Of a stretch of DNA of 64,000 bases, positions 7,711 through 18,000 are shown piece after piece; the first letter of the stretch is position 1; each line of letters opens with the position of its first letter. Source of the DNA: Gammaproteobacteria bacterium (GTDB taxonomy: Bacteria > Pseudomonadota > Gammaproteobacteria > UBA1113); the NCBI GenBank assembly GCA_020051155.1, contig JAGVJK010000003.1:1-64000 (forward strand), written 5' to 3'. Position numbers and translations under genes: made by a program. The notes below the pieces were generated by a model that saw only the letters and a program-made list of their open reading frames with translations, did not search any database and had not been told where the DNA came from.

Positions 7711-8880
7711 CTATTGAAATTCATGAATGCAACGCACCACGCGCGACACGATTTCGTCGGCTTCTTGATCAGAGATAATGTATGGTGGCAACATACGAAT
7801 GACTTGATCCGCTGTGATGCTAAATAACACGCCGTGCTTTAAGCCTAGATGTAAAATTTCGCGACAAGGTTTATCCATTTCTATTCCAATCATTAAACCT
7901 TTGCCACGCACATTCAACACATGGGGAGCATCCGCTAATTGTTGGCGTAGGGCAGACAACATACGTTCGCCCAGGTAGGCGGCGCGAGCGCATAATTGAT
8001 CACGCTCGATAATATGAATAACTGTTTGCGCAACATAAGTTGCAAGGGGATTGCCACCAAAGGTTGAACCATGATTGCCAGGATGAAATAAATCACTCGC
8101 TGGACCGTGCGTTAAACAAGCACCAATGGGAATACCATTCGCCAAGGCTTTGGCGCTGGTGAGAATGTCAGGCACGATGGGATAGTGTTGGTAAGCGTAA
8201 AAAGTTCCCGTACGACCAACACCGGTTTGGACTTCATCTAAGATCATTAAACAATTATATTGGTCGCAAAGCTGACGCACCTTAATGAGATAATCATCGG
8301 CTGGGATTAAGACGCCGCCTTCTCCTTGAATCGGTTCTACCATCACCGCAACTACTTGGTGATCGTGTTGCAAAATCATTTCCAGCGCATGTAAATCATT
8401 ATAAGCACAACGCACAAAGCCTTGAACCAGGGGTTCAAAACCTGCTTGCACTTTACGTGACCCTGAAGCGCTGAGACAGGCTAAGGTGCGGCCGTGAAAA
8501 GATTTTTCCATCACGACAATGTGAGGCGTTTCGATGCCTTTTTGATGCCCATATAAGCGTGCTAATTTAAATGCTGCTTCATTTGCTTCAGCCCCGCTAT
8601 TTGCGCAGTACAGAGCATCCATCCCAGAGACGCGAGTTAAACTTTCTGCTAAACCAATTTGATTGGTGATTTCAAACACATTACTTGTATGTAACAGTTT
8701 ACTGGCTTGCTCAGTGATGGCGGCTATCACCTCTGGATGAGCATGGCCTAAGGCGCAGACGGCAATACCACCTAGCGCATCAAGGTATTCACGGCCTTGA
8801 GTATCCCAGAGGCGTACTCCTTGTCCGTGGGAAAATTGCACGGGTAAAGGATTGTAGGTTTTCATTAGACCATGAACCAT
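7711..8880 (-). CDS. argD: Class III PLP aminotransferase, acetylornithine aminotransferase-like
   Basis: A fold-type I, class III aminotransferase (389 residues) most like ArgD: it would move an amino group between N-acetylornithine (or a similar omega-amine) and 2-oxoglutarate. Lys244 in TSAKALANG should bind PLP, Asp215 in LDEVQTGVGRTG contacts the ring nitrogen, and NSGAEANE (94-101) binds the phosphate. No other arginine-biosynthesis gene is nearby, so the substrate may instead be succinylornithine, ornithine or GABA. Start: ATG behind aaggag with 7-base spacing; a second in-frame ATG follows 15 bases later. It lies 17 bases downstream of sodB. Confidence 0.85.
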   Translation of the reverse strand: MVHGLMKTYNPLPVQFSHGQGVRLWDTQGREYLDALGGIAVCALGHAHPEVIAAITEQASKLLHTSNVFEITNQIGLAESLTRVSGMDALYCANSGAEANEAAFKLARLYGHQKGIETPHIVVMEKSFHGRTLACLSASGSRKVQAGFEPLVQGFVRCAYNDLHALEMILQHDHQVVAVMVEPIQGEGGVLIPADDYLIKVRQLCDQYNCLMILDEVQTGVGRTGTFYAYQHYPIVPDILTSAKALANGIPIGACLTHGPASDLFHPGNHGSTFGGNPLATYVAQTVIHIIERDQLCARAAYLGERMLSALRQQLADAPHVLNVRGKGLMIGIEMDKPCREILHLGLKHGVLFSITADQVIRMLPPYIISDQEADEIVSRVVRCIHEFQ

Positions 8881-8897
8881 GAGAGGACTCCTTCCTA

Positions 8898-9482
8898 TTA
8901 ACGATTAAAGTTGGTTTCTGCAAAAGACCAATTTACTAATTCCCAAAAATTTTCTAAATATTTAGGGCGTGCGTTACGGACATCGATGTAATACGCGTGT
9001 TCCCACACATCACAGGTTAACAGGGCTGTTTGACCAGGCATCGTTAGTGGAGTGCTCGCATTACTCGTGTTAATTAAATCAACGTTCCCTTTATCATCGC
9101 GCACGAGCCAACACCAGCCCGAGCCAAAAAGGCTTACTGCAGATTTAGTAAAGGCTTCTTTAAATTGAGCAAAGGAGCCGTATTTGCGGGCAATAGCTTC
9201 TGCTAAGGCGCCACTGGGTTCACCGGTACTTTTGGGGGTTAAGCTATGCCAGTAAAAAGTATGATTCCACACTTGTGCGGCGTTATTAAAAACACCACCC
9301 GAGGATTTTTTAATAATTTCTTCTAACGTCAAACCTTCAAACTCAGTGCCTGGGATCAGATTGTTGAGATTGTTGACATAAGCCTGATGGTGTTTGCCAT
9401 AGTGATATTCCAACGTCTCTTTTGAAATGTAAGGTTCTAAGGCATTTAATTCATAGGGCAGGGGCGGTAATTCAAAGGCCAT
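8898..9482 (-). CDS. sodB: Iron superoxide dismutase
   Basis: Dismutates superoxide in the cytosol. Metal ligands are His27, His74, Asp158 and His162. Gln70 in [11 protein letters not shown] and the overall motifs indicate the iron type rather than manganese. At 194 residues it is full length, with no signal peptide. Start: ATG behind taggag. It is the first gene of a likely transcript with argD and yciA. Confidence 0.96.
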   Translation of the reverse strand: MAFELPPLPYELNALEPYISKETLEYHYGKHHQAYVNNLNNLIPGTEFEGLTLEEIIKKSSGGVFNNAAQVWNHTFYWHSLTPKSTGEPSGALAEAIARKYGSFAQFKEAFTKSAVSLFGSGWCWLVRDDKGNVDLINTSNASTPLTMPGQTALLTCDVWEHAYYIDVRNARPKYLENFWELVNWSFAETNFNR

Positions 9483-9591
9483 ATTATATGCTCTCCTAAG
9501 ATTGAGGTTTTTACTTTTGCAGAGTGTAGCTTAAATCAAATTAAGATGCACGAGGATTCCTAGGCGGAATCTTTTCTACAAAGAATTGGAA

Positions 9592-10974
9592 TTAAGCGAC
9601 TGAAGTTGGTAACACCAAAGCTTGTCCTGGATGTAATTTGCTTTGTTTAGTTAAATCATTTAACGCTAACAATTTCCCAACACTGGTGTGATTGCGTTTT
9701 GCAATTCTGTCTAAGGTGTCACCCGGTTTCACTTTATAGTGAGGAGGGGGTGCGACTTTGACTTGTTGTTGCGCAAGTTGTGTGGTGGTTGCAGGCTCAG
9801 AAATTTCTTCCGGCAACAACAATTTTTGATGTGCTTTGAGAGCTGTGCGAGTTAAATGATTTTTGCTAATCAAATCATCCACACTCACTTCGTATTTTTT
9901 GCTGAGAGAGGTCAAGGTGTCACCGGATCTTACAGCATAACGTCGCCATTGAACGGTGGAAGGCGATGGTGAGCCTTCAATATGAACCGCCAAGGTTTGA
10001 TGCGCAGCTTTTTGATAAGTAGCAATCTTCGCAATAGGTAAAACAATGCGAGCGGGTGCATGTACATCAGGATCCGTTGCCCAGTGACTGTAGCCGGGAT
10101 TTAACTGATAGAGATCATCAAGTTTAATATCCGCTTGTTTTGCGACATTCGACAGTGCCACTTGGTGATCGATTTCTACAGTTCCGAAATAAGGTTTATT
10201 ACTAATGGTAGGTAAGTCGAGAGGATATTTTTTAGGGTTACTAATAATCTCTGCCAGCGCTAACAAACGAGGAACATAGGTTTCCGTTTCTCTAGGCAAA
10301 CTCAATGACCAAAATTTTGTACTGAGGCCGGACTCCTGATTTCGTTTCACAGCATTGAGTACAGTTCCTTCACCGGAATCATAAGAGGCAATGGCCAATA
10401 ACCAATTGTCATGGAAAAAATCTTTTAAATAATTTAAATGTTTTAATGCAGCGTTAGTAGAATTAATAATATCTTTACGACCATCAAACCAATAATCTTG
10501 ATGCAAACCTAAACCAGAAGCAGTGCTTGGCATCAACTGCCACAAACCAGCAGCACCAACAGGTGAATAAGCAAAAGGATCATAGGCACTTTCAATCATT
10601 GGCAACAGTGCTAGTTCGCCGGGCAATTGTTGTGCTTTTACTTGCTGAAACACATAGTACAAATAAGGCTCAGCTTGATTAGCGACTTTCGCTAAAAAAT
10701 CTTTATGAGACATGAACCAAGAAATTTGAGCTTGTACCGCCGGTGTATTTGAATAATGAGGTAAAGAAAAACTGCGCGTAATCACACTCCATAAATCGCG
10801 AGTGCTGGTGCTACGTTCGTAAGAAGTTTGCTGTTCTTCTTTTGCTTGAAAATAAGGTGTGTAAGCTGAGGGCTGTTCACCATAACCGAAGGCAAATGTG
10901 CTTACGGTTAAAAGACAGCCAGCTAATAAACAACAAAGTCGGTAATGTCGTCGTTTTTTCTTCATGTGCTCCAT
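9592..10974 (-). CDS. mltD: Membrane-bound lytic transglycosylase D with LysM domains
   Basis: Cleaves peptidoglycan glycan strands, leaving anhydro-muropeptides (460 residues). Order: N-terminal export signal (to about residue 30), SLT lysozyme-like domain (about 100-220) with catalytic Glu128 in LPMIESAYDP and the VGAAGLWQLMPSTA motif, a linker domain, then two LysM modules (about 350-395 and 413-457). An LLAGC lipobox-like string lies inside the hydrophobic core, so lipoprotein or ordinary signal peptide is undecided. Start ambiguous between two close ATGs. It is divergent from yafS-rnhA-dnaQ; E. coli keeps mltD near the same genes. Confidence 0.93.
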   Translation of the reverse strand: MEHMKKKRRHYRLCCLLAGCLLTVSTFAFGYGEQPSAYTPYFQAKEEQQTSYERSTSTRDLWSVITRSFSLPHYSNTPAVQAQISWFMSHKDFLAKVANQAEPYLYYVFQQVKAQQLPGELALLPMIESAYDPFAYSPVGAAGLWQLMPSTASGLGLHQDYWFDGRKDIINSTNAALKHLNYLKDFFHDNWLLAIASYDSGEGTVLNAVKRNQESGLSTKFWSLSLPRETETYVPRLLALAEIISNPKKYPLDLPTISNKPYFGTVEIDHQVALSNVAKQADIKLDDLYQLNPGYSHWATDPDVHAPARIVLPIAKIATYQKAAHQTLAVHIEGSPSPSTVQWRRYAVRSGDTLTSLSKKYEVSVDDLISKNHLTRTALKAHQKLLLPEEISEPATTTQLAQQQVKVAPPPHYKVKPGDTLDRIAKRNHTSVGKLLALNDLTKQSKLHPGQALVLPTSVA

Positions 10975-11170
10975 AAATTAAATCCTATATACCATTGCCG
11001 ATCCATGGAAAGGATTTGTACAGCAATATATTGGCTTTGTCCAGTTTTTTTTTAAATTAGTGCACTTCTGGTTAATAAAAAATCTATTTTAAGGATGTTT
11101 TGTTTTTTTTGTGTTCAAAAAATAAATTATTCTGTTTCATACAGTTATTATTTTTTTTAATTGCGCGTGC

Positions 11171-11962
11171 TTGCTATCATATAGGAGATTTAAAACGAAT
11201 GGAAAAAAATCTGTGCCAACACGTGAAAATTATCAACATCTTAAAGACTGGTTTGATTCTGATCTCGGAAAAAGCGTGAGTCACGATGAAAAATTAGAGC
11301 TTGCAAAAATCATTACGAATTATTTTGGTTATCATTTATTGCATGTTGGTTCTATCGGTAATGCCGCATGGTTAGCATCAAGTCCTATACGTCATAAAAT
11401 TTTTGTAGATGTCGATGCCTCCGATCATGGGCTCGGTAATATGGTACAAGCAGATTATAAACAATTACCTTTTGTCCCCAATAGTATTGATGTGGCCTTG
11501 TTGTCCCATGTGTTAGAGTTTGAAGAATCACCAGAAAAAATTTTACAAGAAATTGCAGATACATTAATTTCAGAAGGGTACATGATTATTCTTGGTTTTA
11601 ACCCCTTTAGTTTATGGGGCATTCGTGCTTGGTTTAAAAATAAAAATGATTATCCATGGCGAGGACATTTCGTGAGTATTCGTAAATTGCGTAAGTGGTT
11701 ACGAGCTTGTGATTGTACCATCGATTTTTATAAAACTTTTTGTTTTCAGTTACCCATTGCTAGTAACTCTATTCGACGACGTTTAGGCTTTGTGAAAAGC
11801 ATTGGACAAACCTGTTGGCCTACCAATGGTGCAATTTATTGTTTGATCGCTAGAAAAGAAGTAGCGACCTTAACACCCATACGATTTTCTTGGCGAGTTG
11901 AGAAAGTACAATTTAGTAAAAAGCGTGTAACGCAAATGGATACTAGGAGATCCCGTGACTAA
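11171..11962 (+). CDS. SAM-dependent methyltransferase, YafS-like
   Basis: A class I methyltransferase. A degenerate SAM-binding start ([13 protein letters not shown]), the acidic strand [10 protein letters not shown] and the [11 protein letters not shown] segment are visible. Its place before rnhA-dnaQ and near mltD matches E. coli yafS. The substrate is unknown. The start is a problem: the coordinates give the longest frame from TTG, which has no ribosome-binding site. A well-placed taggag precedes ATG at 11199, but that ATG is out of frame by one base, just before a run of seven A. In-frame alternatives are GTG at 11213, or slippage on the A run. It overlaps rnhA by 8 bases. Confidence 0.8.
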   Translation: MLSYRRFKTNGKKSVPTRENYQHLKDWFDSDLGKSVSHDEKLELAKIITNYFGYHLLHVGSIGNAAWLASSPIRHKIFVDVDASDHGLGNMVQADYKQLPFVPNSIDVALLSHVLEFEESPEKILQEIADTLISEGYMIILGFNPFSLWGIRAWFKNKNDYPWRGHFVSIRKLRKWLRACDCTIDFYKTFCFQLPIASNSIRRRLGFVKSIGQTCWPTNGAIYCLIARKEVATLTPIRFSWRVEKVQFSKKRVTQMDTRRSRD

Positions 11963-12407
11963 ACAAGTAATGATATACACCGATGGCGCTTGCCGTGGTA
12001 ATCCAGGCCCCGGTGGTTGGGCGGCTATTTTGCGAAGCGGAAGTAATGAAAAAATTATTTATGGCGCAGAAGCTCATACCACGAATAATCGTATGGAATT
12101 AACGGCGGTCATTGAAGCATTATCTATATTAAAAGAACCTTGTGATGTAACGGTGACAACGGATTCGCAATATGTTGCAAATGGTATTACAAAGTGGATT
12201 CAAGGATGGCGTCGTAAAGGGTGGCGTACCAGTCAAAATGAGCCTGTCAAAAATTTAGATTTATGGCAAGCATTAGATGCTTTAACTAATGGCCATAAAA
12301 TAGAATGGTGTTGGGTGAAGGGTCATGCTGGGCATCCAGAAAATGAATTAGCAGATACCTATGCCAACAAAGCCATTGATGAATTGCAACAGGAAAAAAG
12401 TGTATGA
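11955..12407 (+). CDS. rnhA: Ribonuclease HI
   Basis: Degrades RNA in RNA-DNA hybrids. Catalytic residues fall at exactly the E. coli positions: Asp10, Glu48, Asp70, His124 and Asp134, with the [15 protein letters not shown] start and the basic handle around [12 protein letters not shown] start behind aggag. It overlaps the methyltransferase by 8 bases and dnaQ by 4, so the three are surely cotranscribed. Length 150 residues is normal. Confidence 0.97.
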   Translation: MTKQVMIYTDGACRGNPGPGGWAAILRSGSNEKIIYGAEAHTTNNRMELTAVIEALSILKEPCDVTVTTDSQYVANGITKWIQGWRRKGWRTSQNEPVKNLDLWQALDALTNGHKIEWCWVKGHAGHPENELADTYANKAIDELQQEKSV

Positions 12408-13120
12408 GTCATCGACAGATCGTATTAGATACAGAAACCACAGGTTTAGAGCCAGCCTTAGGTCATCGGATTATTGAAATTGGTGCTGTGGAAATTGTGA
12501 ATCGTCGGGTGACGGATCGTCATTTTCACGTTTATTTAAATCCAGAGCGTGATATTGATGAAGGTGCCTTGGCAGTGCATGGATTAACGCTGAGTTTTTT
12601 GAAAGATAAACCTTTATTTTCAACCATCGTGCAGGAATTTTTAGAGTTTATTGGTGGCGATGAATTAATTATTCATAATGCCAGTTTTGACTTAAAGTTT
12701 ATTCATCATGAATTGCAACGGTTAAAGGGAGCACCGTCGCGTATTGATGTGGATCGTTCAGTGATTGATACCTTGTTGTTAGCGCGACAAAAGCATCCTG
12801 GGCAGCGTAATAATTTAGATGCGCTTTGTAAGCGCTACTCGGTTGATCATTCTAAACGAGATTTGCATGGCGCTTTGCTGGATGCTCGTTTGTTAGCCTA
12901 TGTGTATTTAGCGATGACGGGTGGTCAAAGTAGTTTATTTGACTTAATGACGCAGGAAAAAAAACTAGAGCCAGTTAATGTGACGAAGCCATTGGTAGCC
13001 ATGGATGTAAATCAAATTCCTATCATTAAGGCGAGCCAGCAAGATCTCGAGGCCCATGAGCAACATCTAAAGACCTTAGCAAAACAGAATGGAGTCGATT
13101 GTGTTTGGAAAGAATCTTAA
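12404..13120 (+). CDS. dnaQ: DNA polymerase III epsilon subunit (proofreading exonuclease)
   Basis: The 3'-5' exonuclease of the replicative polymerase. DEDDh motifs: Asp9 and Glu11 in [10 protein letters not shown], the middle NASFDLKF (Exo II), and the late [10 protein letters not shown] carrying the His and last Asp. The C-terminal segment beyond residue 180 is the expected region for binding the alpha subunit. It starts in an ATGA overlap with rnhA. 238 residues, near the usual length. Confidence 0.96.
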   Translation: MSHRQIVLDTETTGLEPALGHRIIEIGAVEIVNRRVTDRHFHVYLNPERDIDEGALAVHGLTLSFLKDKPLFSTIVQEFLEFIGGDELIIHNASFDLKFIHHELQRLKGAPSRIDVDRSVIDTLLLARQKHPGQRNNLDALCKRYSVDHSKRDLHGALLDARLLAYVYLAMTGGQSSLFDLMTQEKKLEPVNVTKPLVAMDVNQIPIIKASQQDLEAHEQHLKTLAKQNGVDCVWKES

Positions 13121-14300
13121 AGCAACGTCGCCGAAAAAACTATTAGAGTTTTTTCAAGCTTTTATCCGCCTAGAGGCAGCTGGCGGTATTGTTTTATTTG
13201 CAGCCGCTATTCTTGCTTTGATCATTGATAACTCTTCTTACGCATTTTGGTATCGTGATTTTGTCATCTTTGATTTGACCATATTTAACCTGAGTAAACC
13301 TTTAGTGCTTTGGATCAACGATGGTTTAATGGCAATTTTCTTTTTACTAGTTGGGTTAGAAATTAAACGAGAAGTGCTCGAGGGGGAATTGAGCAGCCTT
13401 GCAAAGGCAATCTTACCGGGTGTTGCTGCCATTGGTGGTGTGCTTGGGCCAGCTATTATTTATTATTTTATTAACCAGCACGATGCGACGAGTCTTCGAG
13501 GATGGGGCATTCCCATTGCAACAGACATTGCTTTTGCACTTGGAGTGCTGGCGTTGCTTGGGTCGCGTGTACCGGCGGGGTTGAAAATATTTTTAACGGC
13601 CTTAGCCATTATTGATGATTTAGTTGCAATACTTATTATCGCAATTTTTTATACGGATGAGTTATCGTGGCTTTCTTTGGGGATCGGCGGTCTTTGTTTA
13701 ATTGTGCTATGTTTGCTGAATTATAAAAAAGTGACTGCTTTTTCTCCTTATGCATTTGTTGGAATTCTCTTATGGGTTTGTGTATTAAAATCGGGTGTGC
13801 ATGCGACATTAGCAGGTGTGATGGTTGCGATGGCGTATCCCTTACGTTCTGAAAAAGATCCGAAAGAGTTCCCGGCGCATCGTGTGGAGAAAGCAATTCA
13901 TCCTTGGGTGGTTTTTCTAGTGTTACCCTTGTTTGCATTTGTTAATTCTGGTATTTCTTTTTCGACAGTTTCTCTTAATTTATTTTTGTCGCCGTTGTAT
14001 TTGGGCATCGCAGTGGGATTGTTTTTTGGTAAGCAATTGGGTGTGATGTTAGCGACATTCTTAGCGGTAAAATTTAATTTGGCGAAATTACCAACAGGTG
14101 CGCGATGGGCGCATATTTATGGGATTTCTTTGGTGTGTGGTGTCGGGTTTACGATGAGTTTGTTTATTGGCTCATTGGCTTTTGATGAGAATATGCTGGA
14201 TTCTACACAAACCATTCGGTTGGGTGTGCTAACAGGATCTCTGTTGTCGGGGCTTTTTGGATATTTATTTCTGCGGTTTTTACCGGGAAAAAGAAAGTAA
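13089..14300 (+). CDS. nhaA: Na+/H+ antiporter NhaA
   Basis: Inner-membrane antiporter that expels sodium in exchange for protons; about 12 membrane segments over 403 residues. The transport aspartates are visible in ATDIAFALGVLALLG and in the pair AIIDDLVAI. A late MTLSLF-equivalent segment (GVGFTMSLFIGSLAF) is typical. The first ATG has no good ribosome-binding site, whereas GTG at 13101 follows ggag with 6-base spacing and may be the real start. Either way the gene overlaps the 3' end of dnaQ, suggesting translational coupling. Confidence 0.94.
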   Translation: MESIVFGKNLKATSPKKLLEFFQAFIRLEAAGGIVLFAAAILALIIDNSSYAFWYRDFVIFDLTIFNLSKPLVLWINDGLMAIFFLLVGLEIKREVLEGELSSLAKAILPGVAAIGGVLGPAIIYYFINQHDATSLRGWGIPIATDIAFALGVLALLGSRVPAGLKIFLTALAIIDDLVAILIIAIFYTDELSWLSLGIGGLCLIVLCLLNYKKVTAFSPYAFVGILLWVCVLKSGVHATLAGVMVAMAYPLRSEKDPKEFPAHRVEKAIHPWVVFLVLPLFAFVNSGISFSTVSLNLFLSPLYLGIAVGLFFGKQLGVMLATFLAVKFNLAKLPTGARWAHIYGISLVCGVGFTMSLFIGSLAFDENMLDSTQTIRLGVLTGSLLSGLFGYLFLRFLPGKRK

Positions 14301-14306
14301 AAGCGA

Positions 14307-14363
14307 GCGAATGAGGGGTGATCAAATTCAGGTAAAATACTTTTTTGATATTACTTTTTAGTG
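14307..14363. repeat. Partial copy of the 28.9-kb repeat element
   Basis: Bases 14307-14331 match 28959-28983 with only two differences (core atgaggggtga, then caaattcag), followed by a similar T-rich tail ending in tttttag. The long inverted arms of the full element are absent, so this is a remnant lying between nhaA and the next gene. Confidence 0.55.
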
Positions 14364-14996
14364 TTAGATGATTAAGCAATTGATTTCGCAGACGTTAGTT
14401 CGTTCTTGATATGCTTGTTGTGAGAAACTACTTGAATCTGTTGTAGTTGGTGAAGATGGGAATATGTCTTCTAGTGGTTTAGCTCCAGACAAAATAGCGC
14501 TAGCGTTATCCGAACTATTGGTGCATCTTTTTACGTAGTCAATGAGCTTATGAAGGTTCTCAATAGCTTTACCTATATCTTGATTGTTAAGAGTGCACTG
14601 ACTATTGAATCGATCTTTAGCAATGCCAATCCAACGATTATCTGTAGAGGGTCTGTTATCTATTAACTCGTGAAATGTTGATACAGCGTTATTATAAATT
14701 AACAGTTGATTCTCAACATTATCGTAAGATAATGATGGATCGTCCTCAGCTAAATGGCTAGAGGAAGCTTCTTGAGATTCCTCGGGAAGGTCGAAAGGGT
14801 GAGGGTCGGTTGAACTTGATAGCCTTGCCACGGGGGCTTGTTGTTTCTTTTCCATTGGAGAGATATTAAAAGAGTTCCTTTTTTCTTCGACGTCGTCGTC
14901 GCTGGGGAGAGGTAAGCTAGTCTCGACGGGACCTGGTGATGATAATCTCCACAAATCATCATCTTCGGTTATAATTTCCTCATCACTGGATGACAT
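14364..14996 (-). CDS. Unrecognised protein ending in a CaaX box
   Basis: A 210-residue protein with no domain I recognise. The first 90 residues are Ser/Asp/Glu/Pro-rich and probably disordered. The middle (about 95-165) looks helical, with YNNAVSTFHELIDNRP and IGKAIENLHKLIDYVKRC. The last four residues are CLII, a good CaaX prenylation box, preceded by another Cys (VCEIN). Bacteria do not prenylate such boxes, but Legionella effectors with CaaX ends are lipidated by host enzymes. There is no signal peptide. It lies just downstream of the ankyrin gene on the same strand. The effector role is inference. Confidence 0.65.
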   Translation of the reverse strand: MSSSDEEIITEDDDLWRLSSPGPVETSLPLPSDDDVEEKRNSFNISPMEKKQQAPVARLSSSTDPHPFDLPEESQEASSSHLAEDDPSLSYDNVENQLLIYNNAVSTFHELIDNRPSTDNRWIGIAKDRFNSQCTLNNQDIGKAIENLHKLIDYVKRCTNSSDNASAILSGAKPLEDIFPSSPTTTDSSSFSQQAYQERTNVCEINCLII

Positions 14997-15095
14997 ATAA
15001 AACCTTCTATTATCAAAGCCTCATACTAAGAAGGGCGTTCGTTATGCTCTCAAGGGCCAGAGTGTATAAAAATAACCAGATATTGTCAAACTCCC

Positions 15096-18000
15096 CTAAC
15101 GATGTTGTAGAGAAAGACTTTCCACGTCTCCTTCTTCCCTACCTAAAGAACTATTGGAAAAAGAGTAGGAGGTCGGTTGTTTGAGTGTGGGTGGTATTCT
15201 ATTAGGGAAATATTGTCGGTATGCTGGGTCGAGAAGACTGGTAAATAATCTAGGGATTGTTTTGTCCTTACAGACTGCGAGGAGTCGCTTATAGCAATCT
15301 TCATTCATGAATTGTATTAAGATAGCAGAGAAGGGGCGACGTTTATTTGGGTCGAAGACAGTTAATGTTATTTGAAATAACTCTAAGACATCTCTTATGT
15401 ACTTTTGTTCTTCTGTCAAAGACTTCATTGATTTTAGTTTCTCAAATTCTTTAGTGATAAGAAGCGTTTTTTGTTCGTTCGCTACTTCTATTTTATTAAA
15501 TACGGAGATAGCGAGTGAGTTTAATTCCCAGACACGCATACCGTCTTTATTTTTAATATATGGATCTGCGTCGTGCAGCAATAATAATTCTACGAGTGCT
15601 TGTTTATTTTCACGCATTGCTAAGTGTAATGGCGTTTCCATATCTTTATTTTGTAAATCGTGGCGAGCAGCGTTTTTTAATAAAAAGATTGTCGCTTCTC
15701 TGCAGCCAAGTTTTGCTGCTAAGTGAAGAGCTGTATTTTCATCGAGATCGGAGAGCGCTAGTAAATTTCCACCATAGTTTCCTGCTGCTTGATAGAGATG
15801 TTCCATTAGACGTACATTATTTTGTTGTGCTGCTGTTAACAAAGTGTCTGGCTCTTTCTCGATGGCGGAGCTATTGCTAGAGGAGCATGAAGGTTCTGCC
15901 GCGGGGATTGCACTGGATGGAGTAGACTCGGGAGCTTCTACCATGTGCGAAAAAGAAAGTTGTTCCTTGCTATCAGATGATAAGAGTTTTTCTAGCTTTT
16001 CTATTAAACGTATGGGATTTCTGTACATAAGTTTTCCGTCACTAGGATCAATTAACCCATTAATGAATCTAGCTAACTCTGCTCTCGAATCGGAACGAAA
16101 CATTGAAAAGCTTGAAGAAGGCTTGCTAGTGGTGGCAGTTTTATAAATCTTAGTCTTTGTAAAAGCTAAAATAACCAGTGAACAAGGGCGAGCTTGGTGT
16201 GCTTGAATGCATCGTACTAACGCTTCGAGTGTTTTCTTGGAGTTTCCCGTGCTGGTTTCTATTTTTTTATTAAGAGTAGAAAGTGTTTTTGTTCTTTTTG
16301 GCTCAGTGAGTTTTTGAGAAGCTGTTATACAGTTTTCTTTCGCTTGATTTTCGAGAGTTGGGTCGCAGCCATTGAGAAGCAATAATTCGACTATATCATG
16401 TGAGATAGGTTTTTTATGAAATGCTAAATGTAAAGGAGTATCGCCTTTTTTATTCTTGTTATCAGATGGTAACCATTCTAGTGTGCTTATCAAAAAGTTA
16501 CAAGCATTAAAATGACCATGCATCACTGCGAGATGAAGAGGGGTATTTTTATTTACTCCGCTAAGATCGCGTGCAACATCTTCATTTGCAGCATACAAAT
16601 CTTTCATGGCAGATAGACTGTTATGACCCACAGCAATTAAAAAAGGTGTAAGCCCTAAGTTGTTTCTATCAGAGATATGATCTTTAAGTGAAGTTTTTAA
16701 TAAAAGACTAATCACTGGAATATCAGTTGTTGCAGCTAAATGTAGTAATGAATTACCTTTCTCATCAAGCTTGAGTGGGTCGAGTCGATAACCAAACAAT
16801 AACAGCGCAAGCTGATTAGTCCATAGATGACGCACTGGACTAGCGGAAGGGATCTTACGGTATTCTAAGAAATGTTTATGCAAATCTAGCTCTGCAGAGT
16901 CAGCGTTTGAAGATGAGCTAGAAGACGTTGGATTATTGTTAGGTGTTTCAGAGGAAGAACATTCTGTAGGAAAGTAATTTTCGTGAATAGAGGCTAGAGC
17001 TAAATCTTTACGCACGATGGATTTTTGATCACCGGCAATCAGCTTGTTAATCGTTGCTATTAACTCAGGGCAAGCGATGGGTGTTTTCGCTATAAAATTC
17101 ATGATAATGACGCAAGGAAAATGAAGAGGATACTGATCTAAATAAGCCGTTAACGCTTGCAGGACTGTTATGGATTCATCGGCGTTTTTTGTGCGTTGTG
17201 TTTCTATTTCTTTATGAATCGCTAAGACAATTTTAGCGTGTTCTTTTTTAATTTGATTTTCAATAATACGCCATATTTTCTCTTGATTAAGATTTAATTT
17301 AGCACCATGGAGCATTAAAAGACGCGGTGTGCCATGTCCTCCCCAATAGCGTACATCTACATCTTTATTAATACAAACGTCGAGAGCTGTTTCCCCATTT
17401 ATATTTTGCTGATAGATATGGTGAATGGGCTGATGTTGTAGAATATAGTCAATGAGCGCAAAATCCCCATGTGTTACAGCTATATGCAATGGCGTGTTGC
17501 CCTGGTTATCCGGTGAAAAAATATCTTCGATACTTTCACCATTGTTGATCGCATGTTGGTGGAGTGTTTTATATCGAGGGTTCCTAAAAATGTTATCACT
17601 AGTATTCTGCATGGATGATAGGAAGGGAGTTTCTCCTGCGTGATTTTTATGAAGCACGCGATAAGCTAAAATGCTAGTTTCCAACAAGTGTTTTACCCAA
17701 AAACGTCCTTGCTCAGGAGTATTTTCTCGTGCAAGCAGATGGAGTAAGGTATCTTCATTTTCAGTTACAGAATAAAAATCTCGATTTACAGTTAAAAGAG
17801 GATTTTTACACTCTTGTGCTTTATTAGTGAACTGTATGAACGTCGTTAAAAAACCATGAGCATCATAACTCGAAGGAACGATGGGTTTTTCATAGGGACG
17901 AGAGGTTAACTGACTGGGTAATATTTCTGGATGACTTATGATATTGGCTAAATCGGACGACCGAAAAAGATATTTTCGATCGGTTGTTTGAATAAGATCA

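Noticed and set aside
9555-9571. Stem-loop GATTCC/GGAATC with TTTT between sodB and mltD as a terminator
   Set aside because: The T-run is on the plus strand, but both neighbouring genes are on the minus strand and no plus-strand gene ends there.
13636-13938. 100-codon frame antisense to nhaA
   Set aside because: Lies wholly inside a clearly conserved gene; a shadow frame.
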